Below, in pieces: positions 1-7,376 of a stretch of 33,561 bases of DNA. Under the pieces are notes generated by a model that saw only the letters and a list, made by a program, of their open reading frames with translations, was not told the origin of the DNA and did no database searches. Every line of letters starts with the position of its first letter. The stretch's first letter is position 1. Source of the stretch: a virus; IMG/VR virus record IMGVR_UViG_3300044568_003044, positions 1 to 33,561 of that record; one strand, given 5' to 3'. The translations under genes were made by a program, and so were the position numbers.

Positions 1-503
1 GATGACAAATAGTCTGTCCAGTTAAATGTGGTTCCTGAACCATCTGCACGATGTACAATAGTAATTAATGTATCTGGTAACTTCTTGCCTGGATTGAGTG
101 CCACCAGTTTTGGATCATTCCATTTGGAGATTTCACCCAAGAACACTTCTGCCATTACAGGACCTGTAATACGCAACTCTCCAGGTTTAAATCCATCCAA
201 GTTCACAATAGGAACTGTGCCGCCGATGATGGCAGGGAATTGTACTTGACCGTTCTTGTCTAGTTTGTCGCCTGGCACAGGTGCATCAGTTGCACCAAAG
301 GTCACTGTACGGGCATCAATTTGACGAATGCCGCCACTGGAGCCAATTGATTGATAGTTGAGCGCCACGCCAGTTTCTCGGTTGTAAAGTTCTGACCACT
401 TGGAATAGATAGGGTATGGGAATGTTGCACCAGCACCTGTTATGGTCTGTGCTGATGCTGAGATTGATATTGCTGTTAGTAAGATTGCAAATAATTGTTT
501 CAC
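1..503 (-). CDS. pstS: PstS, periplasmic phosphate-binding protein (C-terminus outside window)
   Basis: The minus-strand frame from a GTG at 503 to the window edge gives about 167 residues of a phosphate ABC transporter binding protein. Residues 1-18 form a signal peptide with a hydrophobic core ending SASA before Q19. Phosphate-binding loops typical of PstS follow: GAGATFPYP (about 23-31), QSIGSSGGI (about 51-59), FGATDAP (about 69-75) and a later ADGSGTT. The start is GTG: AAGGAG sits 7 nt upstream and no in-frame ATG precedes the signal peptide. In the periplasm the protein would capture phosphate for the host PstCAB transporter; pstS is a known auxiliary gene of cyanophages and other marine phages. 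It follows a small membrane-protein gene and has a Pho-box-like repeat upstream. The assignment is secure; only the missing C-terminus is unknown. Confidence 0.95.
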   Translation of the reverse strand, partial: MKQLFAILLTAISISASAQTITGAGATFPYPIYSKWSELYNRETGVALNYQSIGSSGGIRQIDARTVTFGATDAPVPGDKLDKNGQVQFPAIIGGTVPIVNLDGFKPGELRITGPVMAEVFLGEISKWNDPKLVALNPGKKLPDTLITIVHRADGSGTTFNWTDYLS

Positions 504-524
504 TCGAAGTCTCCTTGTTAGACA

Positions 525-561
525 ATTATTTAGGCCAATTTGTGTTACAATTTTGTTACAA
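525..561 (-). promoter_or_regulatory. Putative Pho box and -10 of pstS, overlapping a CTAAATA late-promoter-like motif
   Basis: On the minus strand two identical 7-mers TTGTAAC are separated by AAAA (561-555 and 550-544). This 7-4-7 direct-repeat layout is that of a PhoB-binding site. After 11 bp comes TAAATAAT (532-525), where the -10 of a Pho promoter is expected, and then AAGGAG and the GTG start. The same stretch reads CTAAATA (533-527), which resembles late promoters of T4-like phages, so either reading is possible. The repeat overlaps the stop codon of the gene before pstS. Seen: repeat and spacing. Inferred: PhoB control. Confidence 0.55.
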
Positions 562-843
562 AATCATACGTAGTAAACCCACAGTATCAATGGTGACTAA
601 CAAGATGTAGTTGGCCAACATACCAAACGATTTACGAGTCCAACTAGCCCAAGCATACATAGCACAACCACTAATCCATATAGGGTAAAGTACCACGAGA
701 GGGGGATTAGGTACAGTGGCAGCCATCGTAATACTGCACCCAATAGACACAGCCCAAGCCAGTACTTCCACGAAAAACCTAAGCGGGTTAGTTTTGTAAT
801 CACTATGAATCCAATCAAAGATGTTGAGAAATATATTGTTCAT
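556..843 (-). CDS. Small conserved phage-type membrane protein
   Basis: About 95 residues from the ATG at 843; a GTG at 855 is an alternative start, and neither has a clear Shine-Dalgarno. Two or three hydrophobic segments are visible: one around LRFFVEVLAWAVSIGCSITMA, one around PPLVVLYPIWISGCAMYAW, and one near the C-terminus (MLANYILLVTIDTVGLL). No catalytic motif is visible. The pattern, with an HSDY motif near the N-terminus and a PNPP turn between segments, resembles small inner-membrane proteins that recur in environmental T4-like phages; this is recollection, not a search. The gene overlaps the end of the UV endonuclease gene by about 29 bp and precedes pstS. Function unknown. Confidence 0.75.
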   Translation of the reverse strand: MNNIFLNIFDWIHSDYKTNPLRFFVEVLAWAVSIGCSITMAATVPNPPLVVLYPIWISGCAMYAWASWTRKSFGMLANYILLVTIDTVGLLRMIL

Positions 844-1846
844 AAAGTTGTTCACTGGCCAAATTTTTGCCCTTGGCTTCTACTTGTATATCAAACTGAT
901 CACGAAAGCCCAGTGCCCATGCGTTCACAGCGTGATTCCAACAGAAGTCACTGTGTGCCCGGAGCTTCTGCTTTTTATAACCTCTAGCAAGAAGTTCAGC
1001 AAGGTCTGGTCGAACTCCTGGATCATGGTCGACCAGAATATCTTCGCGACTAGTACTAAAATGCATTGCAGGGCGAACGCCGCGCCAGCTGTCAACAACC
1101 CGACTTGTACGAACGTCCTGCGGTTCGATGTATTCGCCCGTGTTGATCCAGTGGTGGTGTACATCCAACACAAGAGCCACATGCTGAGCCACAGCCAAAG
1201 TAGTGTCCAATCCATTTGTCATCTCATCATTCTCGATGGTTATCAGATTCCTGGCCTCTGGAGTGAGGCGACCCAAGGTCTTCAGGAATTTAGCGGGACC
1301 ACCTCGACCCGATAAATGCACATTAATTTTAAATCCCGAATCGTGCCATGTGGCACCATAGCCCATCCAACGAGCCATGTCTGCATGATATTCAAACTCT
1401 AACACACTGCGTTCTACAATCTCGTCGCTCTCACTGGCCAGCACACAAAACTGTCCAGGATGAAAACTCAGTCGCACACCAAGACGTCTTGCTGTTTCAC
1501 CTACAGGAGCAAATATCTTCTCACAGTGATCTTGGATCTCTGTTCGTTGCCACCAATCAATCCAATCTTTCTCAGTGTAGCCTTGTAGCATTTCACTGCC
1601 CAGGCGTACCATGCGTCTGCCTTTGGGTAATGTGGCCACACGCTCAATCATCTTGACTGCGGCTGTGGTATTGTGATTCATGATGTCCCACTGACGTTGT
1701 TCCGCTTCGTCTTTGTGTTCGCGAAGCCACCTCATGGTAGTTGATCTGCCGTTTAATTCACGGTCCTTTGCATTGACTTTCATACCCCCTGTTTCTGAGG
1801 GATCATTAAGCCATTTGCAACAAAAGCCAATTCGAGGTGTAGTCAT
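815..1846 (-). CDS. uvsE: UV damage endonuclease (UvdE/UvsE family)
   Basis: 343 residues. The N-terminus MTTPRIGFCCKW matches the first beta strand of the UvdE TIM barrel, and the body carries the expected metal-site segments: RLSFHPGQFCVL, EFEYHADMARWMG, NLITIENDEM, VALVLDVHHHWIN and MHFSTSRE, then a late HSDFCW. The enzyme nicks DNA 5' to UV photoproducts and starts excision repair independently of UvrABC; such genes occur in several aquatic phages. The ATG at 1846 is preferred because it begins the conserved strand. It has no Shine-Dalgarno and lies only 6 nt after a TATAAT box, so the mRNA is probably leaderless. The upstream amidinotransferase gene ends inside the promoter. Confidence 0.92.
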   Translation of the reverse strand: MTTPRIGFCCKWLNDPSETGGMKVNAKDRELNGRSTTMRWLREHKDEAEQRQWDIMNHNTTAAVKMIERVATLPKGRRMVRLGSEMLQGYTEKDWIDWWQRTEIQDHCEKIFAPVGETARRLGVRLSFHPGQFCVLASESDEIVERSVLEFEYHADMARWMGYGATWHDSGFKINVHLSGRGGPAKFLKTLGRLTPEARNLITIENDEMTNGLDTTLAVAQHVALVLDVHHHWINTGEYIEPQDVRTSRVVDSWRGVRPAMHFSTSREDILVDHDPGVRPDLAELLARGYKKQKLRAHSDFCWNHAVNAWALGFRDQFDIQVEAKGKNLASEQLYEQYISQHL

Positions 1847-1852
1847 GCTGTA

Positions 1853-1881
1853 ATTATACAGCATTTGAAATTAATGGTCAA
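1853..1881 (-). promoter_or_regulatory. Sigma70-type promoter of the UV endonuclease gene (leaderless)
   Basis: TTGACC (1881-1876), a 17-bp spacer and TATAAT (1858-1853) on the minus strand. Only 6 nt separate the -10 from the ATG at 1846, so transcription starting 7 nt downstream would begin at the A of ATG. The -35 extends to GGTTGACC and contains the TGA stop of the upstream gene. The same arrangement recurs at 17854-17882. Confidence 0.8.
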
Positions 1882-2795
1882 CCGCGTTCTAGGTCCAATG
1901 TCACACAATGAAACCCACCACCCAACGTGCGACTATGGCGCAGTTCCAAAGGTATCACTTCGAATCGATAACTCTTGAGTGTTTTGATCAATTCGGTTTG
2001 ATTTCGGTCGCATATGACTGTGTGTGGATCCACCACCAACATATTCATTGCTATCCATTTTGATGCATAAGGATATTCGTGGAATCCTTGTACTACTACA
2101 TCGTTTACCCAAATTTTGTGCCAACCATCAAATGCTTGCGGTACCTTGTCAAAGTTTACTCGGCTGGCATTGAGCATGACCAGGCCTTCACGTAATGGCA
2201 TGATGGTAGAATCAATGTGTACGCCAGCATAAAAATTACATAGTTCAATGCTGGTGTGGGCTGGCAAGTTGGCCAACAACCAATGATAAGCGGCTTTGTT
2301 ACCGCTGGCGCTTTCTAAATACAACAGTTTGTCGGGGCCAAGTCGTAGTATGTTGGCAGCATCCAACACCAAGCCTTCATTTCGAGGCATGAACAAATAA
2401 TGGTCGGCTTCGTCCACGATGTCATGATAACATTGTAGTTCCATGTCTCTACAGGGATACAGCATGGCTGGATCAATTATGGTGGATCCCAACACCAACA
2501 GCCGATCACGTGGACAGTAACAACTCATTCCATCGTGGACCTGGAAGTTGAGTGGATCCGGACGCACTACTTCTACGCCTAGGCCGATCAGTGTGGTTGT
2601 TAGAACATCTAAATCTTCATTAGTTTCTTCAATTATGCGCTGTGGTACAGGTCCACGCGGCACCGATGTTTCTTTCCAGGTTGTCTTTTCACTCTCCTGA
2701 GAGAATACAGGATCGTTTACAGGCCAGTTAGCATCGGTGGCCGAACCTACTATTATGCGTTTTAGTGGACTCCACTCGTCGTAACTTGATATCAT
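1878..2795 (-). CDS. Amidinotransferase-like protein (arginine deiminase/glycine amidinotransferase fold)
   Basis: 305 residues. The N-terminal strand SYDEWSPLKRIIVGSA is typical of glycine and inosamine-phosphate amidinotransferases. Later catalytic elements are LVLDAANIL (Asp145), FYAGVHIDSTIM (His193, Asp195) and GGGFHCVTLDL with the nucleophilic Cys297 near the C-terminus. Family members move an amidino group from arginine to an amine through a Cys-bound intermediate; the acceptor cannot be read from sequence. Related genes occur in cyanophages and other marine phages. It shares an ATGA overlap with the oxygenase-like gene before it (start 2795, upstream stop 2792), so the two are probably co-translated. 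A dihydrolase of the same fold is the main alternative. Confidence 0.82.
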   Translation of the reverse strand: MISSYDEWSPLKRIIVGSATDANWPVNDPVFSQESEKTTWKETSVPRGPVPQRIIEETNEDLDVLTTTLIGLGVEVVRPDPLNFQVHDGMSCYCPRDRLLVLGSTIIDPAMLYPCRDMELQCYHDIVDEADHYLFMPRNEGLVLDAANILRLGPDKLLYLESASGNKAAYHWLLANLPAHTSIELCNFYAGVHIDSTIMPLREGLVMLNASRVNFDKVPQAFDGWHKIWVNDVVVQGFHEYPYASKWIAMNMLVVDPHTVICDRNQTELIKTLKSYRFEVIPLELRHSRTLGGGFHCVTLDLERG

Positions 2796-3310
2796 AAATG
2801 TCCTGTTATTTGCAAGGTATATCTTGGTTCAATTCCCATGTTGGCGGCCATGTGTGGCGCATCGTAACACCACTCGACTACATCTCCTGCTCGCCAATCA
2901 ACCTTGGCCGTGCTGTTGTATTCTGCATAATGACCAGGTTTCCAATCTTCCAAGAACACAATGGCTCTGCGTATGCGTTGCTCTTGGTTTTGAAGGTTGA
3001 ACAAGTCAACATAACGAAGATACAAGTCACCATGTGTGGGAAGAATGGTACCTGTGTCCATTCTATAGTAACTGGTGCCAATGTCTTTCCAGCCCAGTTC
3101 ACGATAAATGTTCACAAACTGCTGATTCCATGTGGGCTGGGGACTGCGCATGTCGCACATGTCTCCGGTAAACCGGTTGGCGTAACCTAAAGCCGTCCAT
3201 CGCCGCAGGCTTTCCGCATCATTGAATTGTTCGTTGATGTAGTTGAGTTGCTTAAACTCATCATCCCAAAATTTGGGAATATGATATTTAAGAATTTCGT
3301 GTGTTGCCAT
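2792..3310 (-). CDS. Putative Fe(II)/2-oxoglutarate-dependent oxygenase
   Basis: 172 residues. A possible HxD...H facial triad is visible: His93 and Asp95 in PTHGDLYLRY, and His153 in YDAPHMAANMG. Arg163 in EPRYTLQITG stands where the 2-oxoglutarate carboxylate is usually bound. Between them RAIVFLEDWKPGHYAEY and WRAGDVVEW match double-stranded beta-helix strands. Small proteins of this type are common in T4-like phages with unknown substrates. The gene overlaps the preceding dehydrogenase gene by about 23 bp and the following amidinotransferase gene by 4 bp, which places it in a small-molecule or sugar modification cluster. A non-catalytic cupin is possible. Confidence 0.65.
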   Translation of the reverse strand: MATHEILKYHIPKFWDDEFKQLNYINEQFNDAESLRRWTALGYANRFTGDMCDMRSPQPTWNQQFVNIYRELGWKDIGTSYYRMDTGTILPTHGDLYLRYVDLFNLQNQEQRIRRAIVFLEDWKPGHYAEYNSTAKVDWRAGDVVEWCYDAPHMAANMGIEPRYTLQITGHL

Positions 3311-4526
3311 AATGTACCACAGTCAAGTTCTCAATCTGTGGGAGTTTACGCCATGGATCAACCACCACACTACCATGTGGAATTGGGTAATACGGCAATG
3401 TGTCCGGTTGATCACCGGTGTACTCATAAGTGATCTTGCGATTGTGTGCCCAAAGGATGACCGCAGGACCGGTTAGTTCTGTAATAACTTCAGCAGGATC
3501 ATCTGCCAAGGGATCAAGATATCTCACATCATGTCCTGCTTGTTTGACATAATGTCCCACCAGCGTAGAGTATGATCCAATACAATATTCAACATCAGGT
3601 TTGTAGGCCTTGCCGTGAATCACAATACTCATGCCGTGTTGTTTGGCTTGGTCAACCAGGAACATGGCAAGATTTCGGGCTTGCATTTCTCTAGCATGCA
3701 TCACTGTGTCAAAAAAGTCGTAGCCAATGTCGTATTCTTTGGCCAACCAACGCAGTGCAATGTTGTCACGTGGATGGCATGCACCTGCATCGCCCATGCC
3801 CGCAGTCATGTACTTGGGGCCCATGATACGCATGGTGCTTCGTGCCAGGGCATCTGTTACAACGTCAACATTGATATTGCCAATCTTCAGCGCAAAGTCT
3901 TGAATCATGTTCACAAGGCCTACCTTGGCTGAAATAAATGTGTTGTAGAATATCTTCATTGCTTCACATTCGTCCCAGGTACCAATCTCATACCTGGGAT
4001 CGTTTACCATCATGGTCTTGTACAAATCAATCAGTTCGGCTGCTAAAGCATTGGGATTGCCATCTTCGGTACCAATCATGACCATTTCAGGATTGACCAT
4101 GTCCCACTTGACCGAGCCCATGGCAATCAAATAAGGATTGTACAAAAACTGATGTTGTTTATCTAATAGTGGGAAAAACTTGCGGCGTGTGGTTCCCGGC
4201 AATACTGTGGAAATTAACACAACCTTCTTTGATGATTTTGCGTACCGGTTGACATTGGCGATAGCACTAATCACAGCGTCATGTCCAAAGTCTCTGGGCT
4301 CCATGTGTGAGCTAGGTACCGAGCCATCATAGCCCTCAGCATGTGGAGTAGGCACAGCAATAAAAATCCATTCGCTTTCATTGACCAATTCATCAATATC
4401 ACAAACTTTTACTGAGTTGCTGACACGTGGGTAAATATCGTAACCGCGCACTTCGTGCTTTTCTGCCATAACTTCGGCACATTCAAGCCCCAGTTTGCCG
4501 ATACCAATAAATCCAATTTTCTTCAT
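3288..4526 (-). CDS. UDP-glucose/GDP-mannose 6-dehydrogenase family protein
   Basis: 412 residues. The Rossmann motif GIGKLG (8-13) opens the NAD domain, EAMKIFYNTF (188-197) supplies the central-helix Lys and Asn, and GMGDAGACHPRDN holds the catalytic Cys250. A C-terminal domain carries HGKAYKPDVE and a nucleotide-binding PLADDP region. The family oxidises the C6 alcohol of a nucleotide sugar to a uronic acid with two NAD+; the sugar here is unknown. The CfPKD motif is changed to CHPRD and the C-terminal domain is divergent, so this is a distant member. The start has AAAGGA 8-9 nt upstream. Its ATG abuts that of a divergent glycosyltransferase-like gene with no bases between (CATATG at 4524-4529). 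Confidence 0.85.
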   Translation of the reverse strand: MKKIGFIGIGKLGLECAEVMAEKHEVRGYDIYPRVSNSVKVCDIDELVNESEWIFIAVPTPHAEGYDGSVPSSHMEPRDFGHDAVISAIANVNRYAKSSKKVVLISTVLPGTTRRKFFPLLDKQHQFLYNPYLIAMGSVKWDMVNPEMVMIGTEDGNPNALAAELIDLYKTMMVNDPRYEIGTWDECEAMKIFYNTFISAKVGLVNMIQDFALKIGNINVDVVTDALARSTMRIMGPKYMTAGMGDAGACHPRDNIALRWLAKEYDIGYDFFDTVMHAREMQARNLAMFLVDQAKQHGMSIVIHGKAYKPDVEYCIGSYSTLVGHYVKQAGHDVRYLDPLADDPAEVITELTGPAVILWAHNRKITYEYTGDQPDTLPYYPIPHGSVVVDPWRKLPQIENLTVVHYGNTRNS

Positions 4527-5861
4527 ATGAGTGTTCCTTTAGATAGATTATACAACTTTTTAAGCAATATTTGCAATCGTAATGACTTAATAATTTATGT
4601 CTTTTTTCCACATGGCTCAAGAAAACTAGAGGACATTAGAATTTTACAAGATATTCAAAATAAAGATTGGATAGCTAAAGATTGGCTAGCACGTATGACC
4701 GTGCCTTCATTGATATTTCATGATCAAGAACCATTGCACTACAACTTGTATACTAAAGAAAAAATTAAAGATTATGTTGACACACACCATGAAACTGTAA
4801 ACTGTAAATCACAAAATGAGAAAAACCTTATTGCCAGCATGCATCTACGAGCATGTATAACAAGGCCTCTCAGTGTATATGACCAAGTGTTATTATGCCA
4901 TTCTGAGCAACATAGTAAAGATCTAGAGCTATATCAACGTAATGGATTCATTGGAGTGTACTATTGGAGTCATGCACTTATAGCTCGAGACTGGTTTAGA
5001 TTTGCCAAACTTGATCCTATGTTGCAACCAAATTTTGATGAAATTGTACATGATTTTTTAATCTACAATCGTGCCTGGTCCGGCACTAGAGAATATCGCT
5101 TGACCTTGGCAGAAATGCTGGCAAATAACAATTTGATATCATGTTGCAACACATCATTTTCAGAATTCGATCAGCAGTCTCATTACACCAAGCACATGTT
5201 TGCCAATTCTGATCTTGGTATCAATCGCAACGACCTACACAAAATATACAAGGCAAACACACATGATTCCTCTTCCAGTGCCGACTACAATTCACAAGAC
5301 TATGGTTCAAGTGCAATAGAAGTTGTACTGGAGACAATGTTTGACGATTCACGTCACCATCTGACTGAAAAAATACTTCGTCCAATTGCATGTGGCCGCC
5401 CGTTTATGTTGGCCTCAACTGCTGGCAGTTTACAATACCTGAAGCAATATGGATTTGGTACATTCCACGGATTAATAGATGAATCTTATGATCTTGTCAC
5501 TGACCCACGCATGCGGTTGACAGCAATAGTTCAAGAGATGAAACGAATACACAACCTTGATCGCAAAACAAAAAAATCATTATGGACTGAATTATATAAA
5601 ATTGCTGAACACAACAAAAAATTATTTTTTTCCGTTGACTGGCAGAATAATATTATAAAAGAATTCAAACAAAATTTTGACTCTGCAATGTCTCAAATGA
5701 CAGCCACAGGAAAATATCAAAAAGAGATGGAGAGATTGGCGCTCTCGGACCCAATAATTGCACACAACAGATCCACCGATAGTGCTGTGCCCGGAAGCCC
5801 AACAATGGAATGCAGGAAAAAACTTGCGCAATGGCTCAAAGCCAAAAACTCTCTCACTTGA
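4527..5861 (+). CDS. Glycosyltransferase-like protein with C-terminal TEK...DESYD signature
   Basis: 444 residues, one of only two plus-strand genes. The C-terminal half holds HLTEKILRPIACGRPFML, then SLQYLKQYGFGTFHGLIDESYD, a pattern like the acceptor or nucleotide-sugar region of exostosin/fucosyltransferase-type enzymes. The same signature recurs in the gene at 29784-30827, so they are distant paralogues. The N-terminal half (FFPHGSRKLEDIRIL, IFHDQEPLHYN) gives no clear catalytic motif. The ATG at 4527 is preferred over an in-frame ATG at 4455, which would lie inside the divergent dehydrogenase gene. No Shine-Dalgarno is present. The gene is visibly richer in A+T than its neighbours, suggesting recent acquisition. 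It converges with the next gene with an 8-bp tail overlap. Confidence 0.6.
   Translation: MSVPLDRLYNFLSNICNRNDLIIYVFFPHGSRKLEDIRILQDIQNKDWIAKDWLARMTVPSLIFHDQEPLHYNLYTKEKIKDYVDTHHETVNCKSQNEKNLIASMHLRACITRPLSVYDQVLLCHSEQHSKDLELYQRNGFIGVYYWSHALIARDWFRFAKLDPMLQPNFDEIVHDFLIYNRAWSGTREYRLTLAEMLANNNLISCCNTSFSEFDQQSHYTKHMFANSDLGINRNDLHKIYKANTHDSSSSADYNSQDYGSSAIEVVLETMFDDSRHHLTEKILRPIACGRPFMLASTAGSLQYLKQYGFGTFHGLIDESYDLVTDPRMRLTAIVQEMKRIHNLDRKTKKSLWTELYKIAEHNKKLFFSVDWQNNIIKEFKQNFDSAMSQMTATGKYQKEMERLALSDPIIAHNRSTDSAVPGSPTMECRKKLAQWLKAKNSLT
4547..4576 (-). promoter_or_regulatory. Possible promoter of the dehydrogenase gene inside the divergent gene
   Basis: On the minus strand TTGCAA (4576-4571), 18 bp, TATAAT (4552-4547), followed by AAAGGA and the ATG at 4526. 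The promoter lies wholly within the first codons of the divergent plus-strand gene, so the two transcription units overlap. The -35 is only a partial match. Confidence 0.4.
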
Positions 5862-6204
5862 TCAGTGTTGGTTCCCAATCATCTGACACCCCGATCTCTT
5901 TGTATTTCTTCACACGATCAAGCAAATCTGTATAAAATGTATCTAATTCTTTGTTCCATCTTCCCATGAGAGCATTTAGAGCAGTTTCACAGTAGTGAAA
6001 TTCGCGTTGTTTATAATATTTTATAACATCAGCATGAATTTTCTTATAAGCATCCAGAGTGGCAAGCTCTGTAGCGGGAATTTTTTCTACAACACAATAC
6101 ACTGTGGTCGTGTTGTGGTTGTCAATTGTGCGAAATGTATCCAACTCCAACACAGTAAAACTATCTGGAATCTCCTTGACAGCGTCGCCAAATATTATGT
6201 TCAT
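5854..6204 (-). CDS. Conserved phage protein of unknown function
   Basis: 116 residues beginning MNIIFGDAVKEIPDSFTVLELDTFR, followed by a charged helical part (HADVIKYYKQREFHYCETALNALMGRWNKELDTFYTD). AAAAGG lies about 7 nt before the ATG at 6204. No catalytic motif, signal peptide or membrane segment is visible. Its opening resembles small cytoplasmic proteins recalled from other T4-like phages of aquatic bacteria, but no function is known. It sits between the two plus-strand genes, converging with one and diverging from the other, with only 24 bp between its start and the ATG at 6229. Confidence 0.7.
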   Translation of the reverse strand: MNIIFGDAVKEIPDSFTVLELDTFRTIDNHNTTTVYCVVEKIPATELATLDAYKKIHADVIKYYKQREFHYCETALNALMGRWNKELDTFYTDLLDRVKKYKEIGVSDDWEPTLIK

Positions 6205-6228
6205 GTCGTTTCCTTTTAAATATGTATC

Positions 6229-7017
6229 ATGAGTTTTGCATTTGATTTAATTTCTGACCTACACGTAGAAACCTGGGATCAATTTGACTGGCATTACCAA
6301 GCCACCAGTCCGGTGTGTGTGGTAGCCGGGGATATTGCTCGAGATCGTGACACTGTCACACGTACTCTTAGACATCTTGGAAAATGCTACCAGGCTGTGT
6401 TCTATATTGACGGAAATGATGAGCATTTCAATTATTTTGATGATCTTGGTGCCAGTTACAGTGATCTTGTGCGGCGTATCAAGCGCATACCCAATATAGT
6501 GTATTTACAAGACAACGTGGTAATTGTTGATGGGGTGGCTATTTTGGGCACAAACGGTTGGTGGGGATTTGATTTTGATCTGGGAATAAATCCTGAACAA
6601 GTTGATCAATGGTTGCAGGAAAAATACAATCTTAGCGCGGCAGTCACCAAAAACATAGCGAGACTCAGCAACAACGATGCCAGTTACATGATCAGTAGTG
6701 TACAAAAACTTCAAAGGCACAAAGATGTGCAAAAGATTGTGATGGTTACTCATACTGTGCCCGATCCTGCCTTGATTGCTCATGATATTGAACTGGATGG
6801 TAGTCTGAGATTCAACACCATGGGCAACAGACTCATGATGCAGGCCATGGCCGCAGATACTGAAAACAAAATTCATACCTGGTGTTTTGGTCACTATCAT
6901 GGATCAGTGGATCAAACACGGTCGGGCATACGTTTTGTCAACCATTGTCGTGGACGACAACACACCAAATATTCACGGCATGTGTACTATCCACAACGCA
7001 TTGTGATTGACTTTTAG
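6229..7017 (+). CDS. Calcineurin-like metallophosphoesterase
   Basis: 262 residues with the ordered metallophosphoesterase motifs: SDLH (Asp10, His12), AGDI (Asp35), GNDEH (Asn63, His66), VTHTVP, and a C-terminal GHYHG. The order and spacing fit a two-metal phosphoesterase of the calcineurin superfamily. The substrate (nucleotide, nucleic acid end or phosphoprotein) cannot be told. There is no Shine-Dalgarno. TAAATA lies exactly 6 nt before the ATG, as seen for leaderless genes elsewhere in the window, although no convincing -35 is found. It is the second plus-strand gene and converges with ClpS, whose stop codon lies close to its own. Confidence 0.88.
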   Translation: MSFAFDLISDLHVETWDQFDWHYQATSPVCVVAGDIARDRDTVTRTLRHLGKCYQAVFYIDGNDEHFNYFDDLGASYSDLVRRIKRIPNIVYLQDNVVIVDGVAILGTNGWWGFDFDLGINPEQVDQWLQEKYNLSAAVTKNIARLSNNDASYMISSVQKLQRHKDVQKIVMVTHTVPDPALIAHDIELDGSLRFNTMGNRLMMQAMAADTENKIHTWCFGHYHGSVDQTRSGIRFVNHCRGRQHTKYSRHVYYPQRIVIDF

Positions 7018-7325
7018 TCGACAGTTTCTGGCTCTAGTTTGATCTGTAATGGATAACTTTGAGCTCGCGCCAGCATGGTCACTTCCACACCTTTTTGTTC
7101 GGCAATCTCATATGGCAACACTGCCACCACAGCTGAACCTGCATCGTGGATGTCTACTGTGATTTGTTCTGCGGTTTCTACTGTGTAGTTGAAGTACTCA
7201 ATTAAACTTTCAATCACAAATTCGTATGTGGTTTGATTGTCATTGAGATATACCACACGATACATAGGCGGCTCTTTTATGGCCTCTAGAGGTTTAATAC
7301 GTGTTTTTGTGTCACTTTGTGCCAT
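7014..7325 (-). CDS. clpS: ClpS, N-degron adaptor protein
   Basis: 103 residues. The ClpS core is clear: YRVVYLNDNQTTYEFVIESL, a VDIHDAG segment carrying the conserved His, and LPYEIAEQKG...ARAQSYPLQIKLEPE at the end. ClpS binds proteins with destabilising N-terminal residues and delivers them to ClpAP. The recognition loop NDDxT reads NDNQT, so the second Asp is Asn, a change that could alter specificity. A 20-residue N-terminal extension, the part that engages ClpA, is present. RBS AAGGAA lies about 5 nt from the ATG. The gene follows hsp20 and is close to clpX; window-internal ClpA is absent, so the host's would be needed. Confidence 0.93.
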   Translation of the reverse strand: MAQSDTKTRIKPLEAIKEPPMYRVVYLNDNQTTYEFVIESLIEYFNYTVETAEQITVDIHDAGSAVVAVLPYEIAEQKGVEVTMLARAQSYPLQIKLEPETVD

Positions 7326-7345
7326 TTTAGTTCCTTGTTAGCAGC

Positions 7346-7362
7346 AGGGACACTGTGTCCCT
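7346..7362. repeat. Palindrome AGGGACA-CTG-TGTCCCT upstream of clpS
   Basis: A 7-bp perfect inverted repeat around a 3-base centre, with further partial symmetry outside (CAG...CTG). It sits about 20 bp before the clpS start and downstream of a possible promoter (-10 at 7382-7377), so it would lie in the 5' leader. It has no adjoining T-run, so it is not an ordinary intrinsic terminator; an operator or a translation-controlling hairpin is more likely. Confidence 0.5.
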
Positions 7363-7376
7363 ACTGTATTTACACT

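Noticed and set aside
821-1315. Plus-strand open frame opposite the UV endonuclease
   Set aside because: Antisense shadow of a conserved enzyme; composition is not protein-like.
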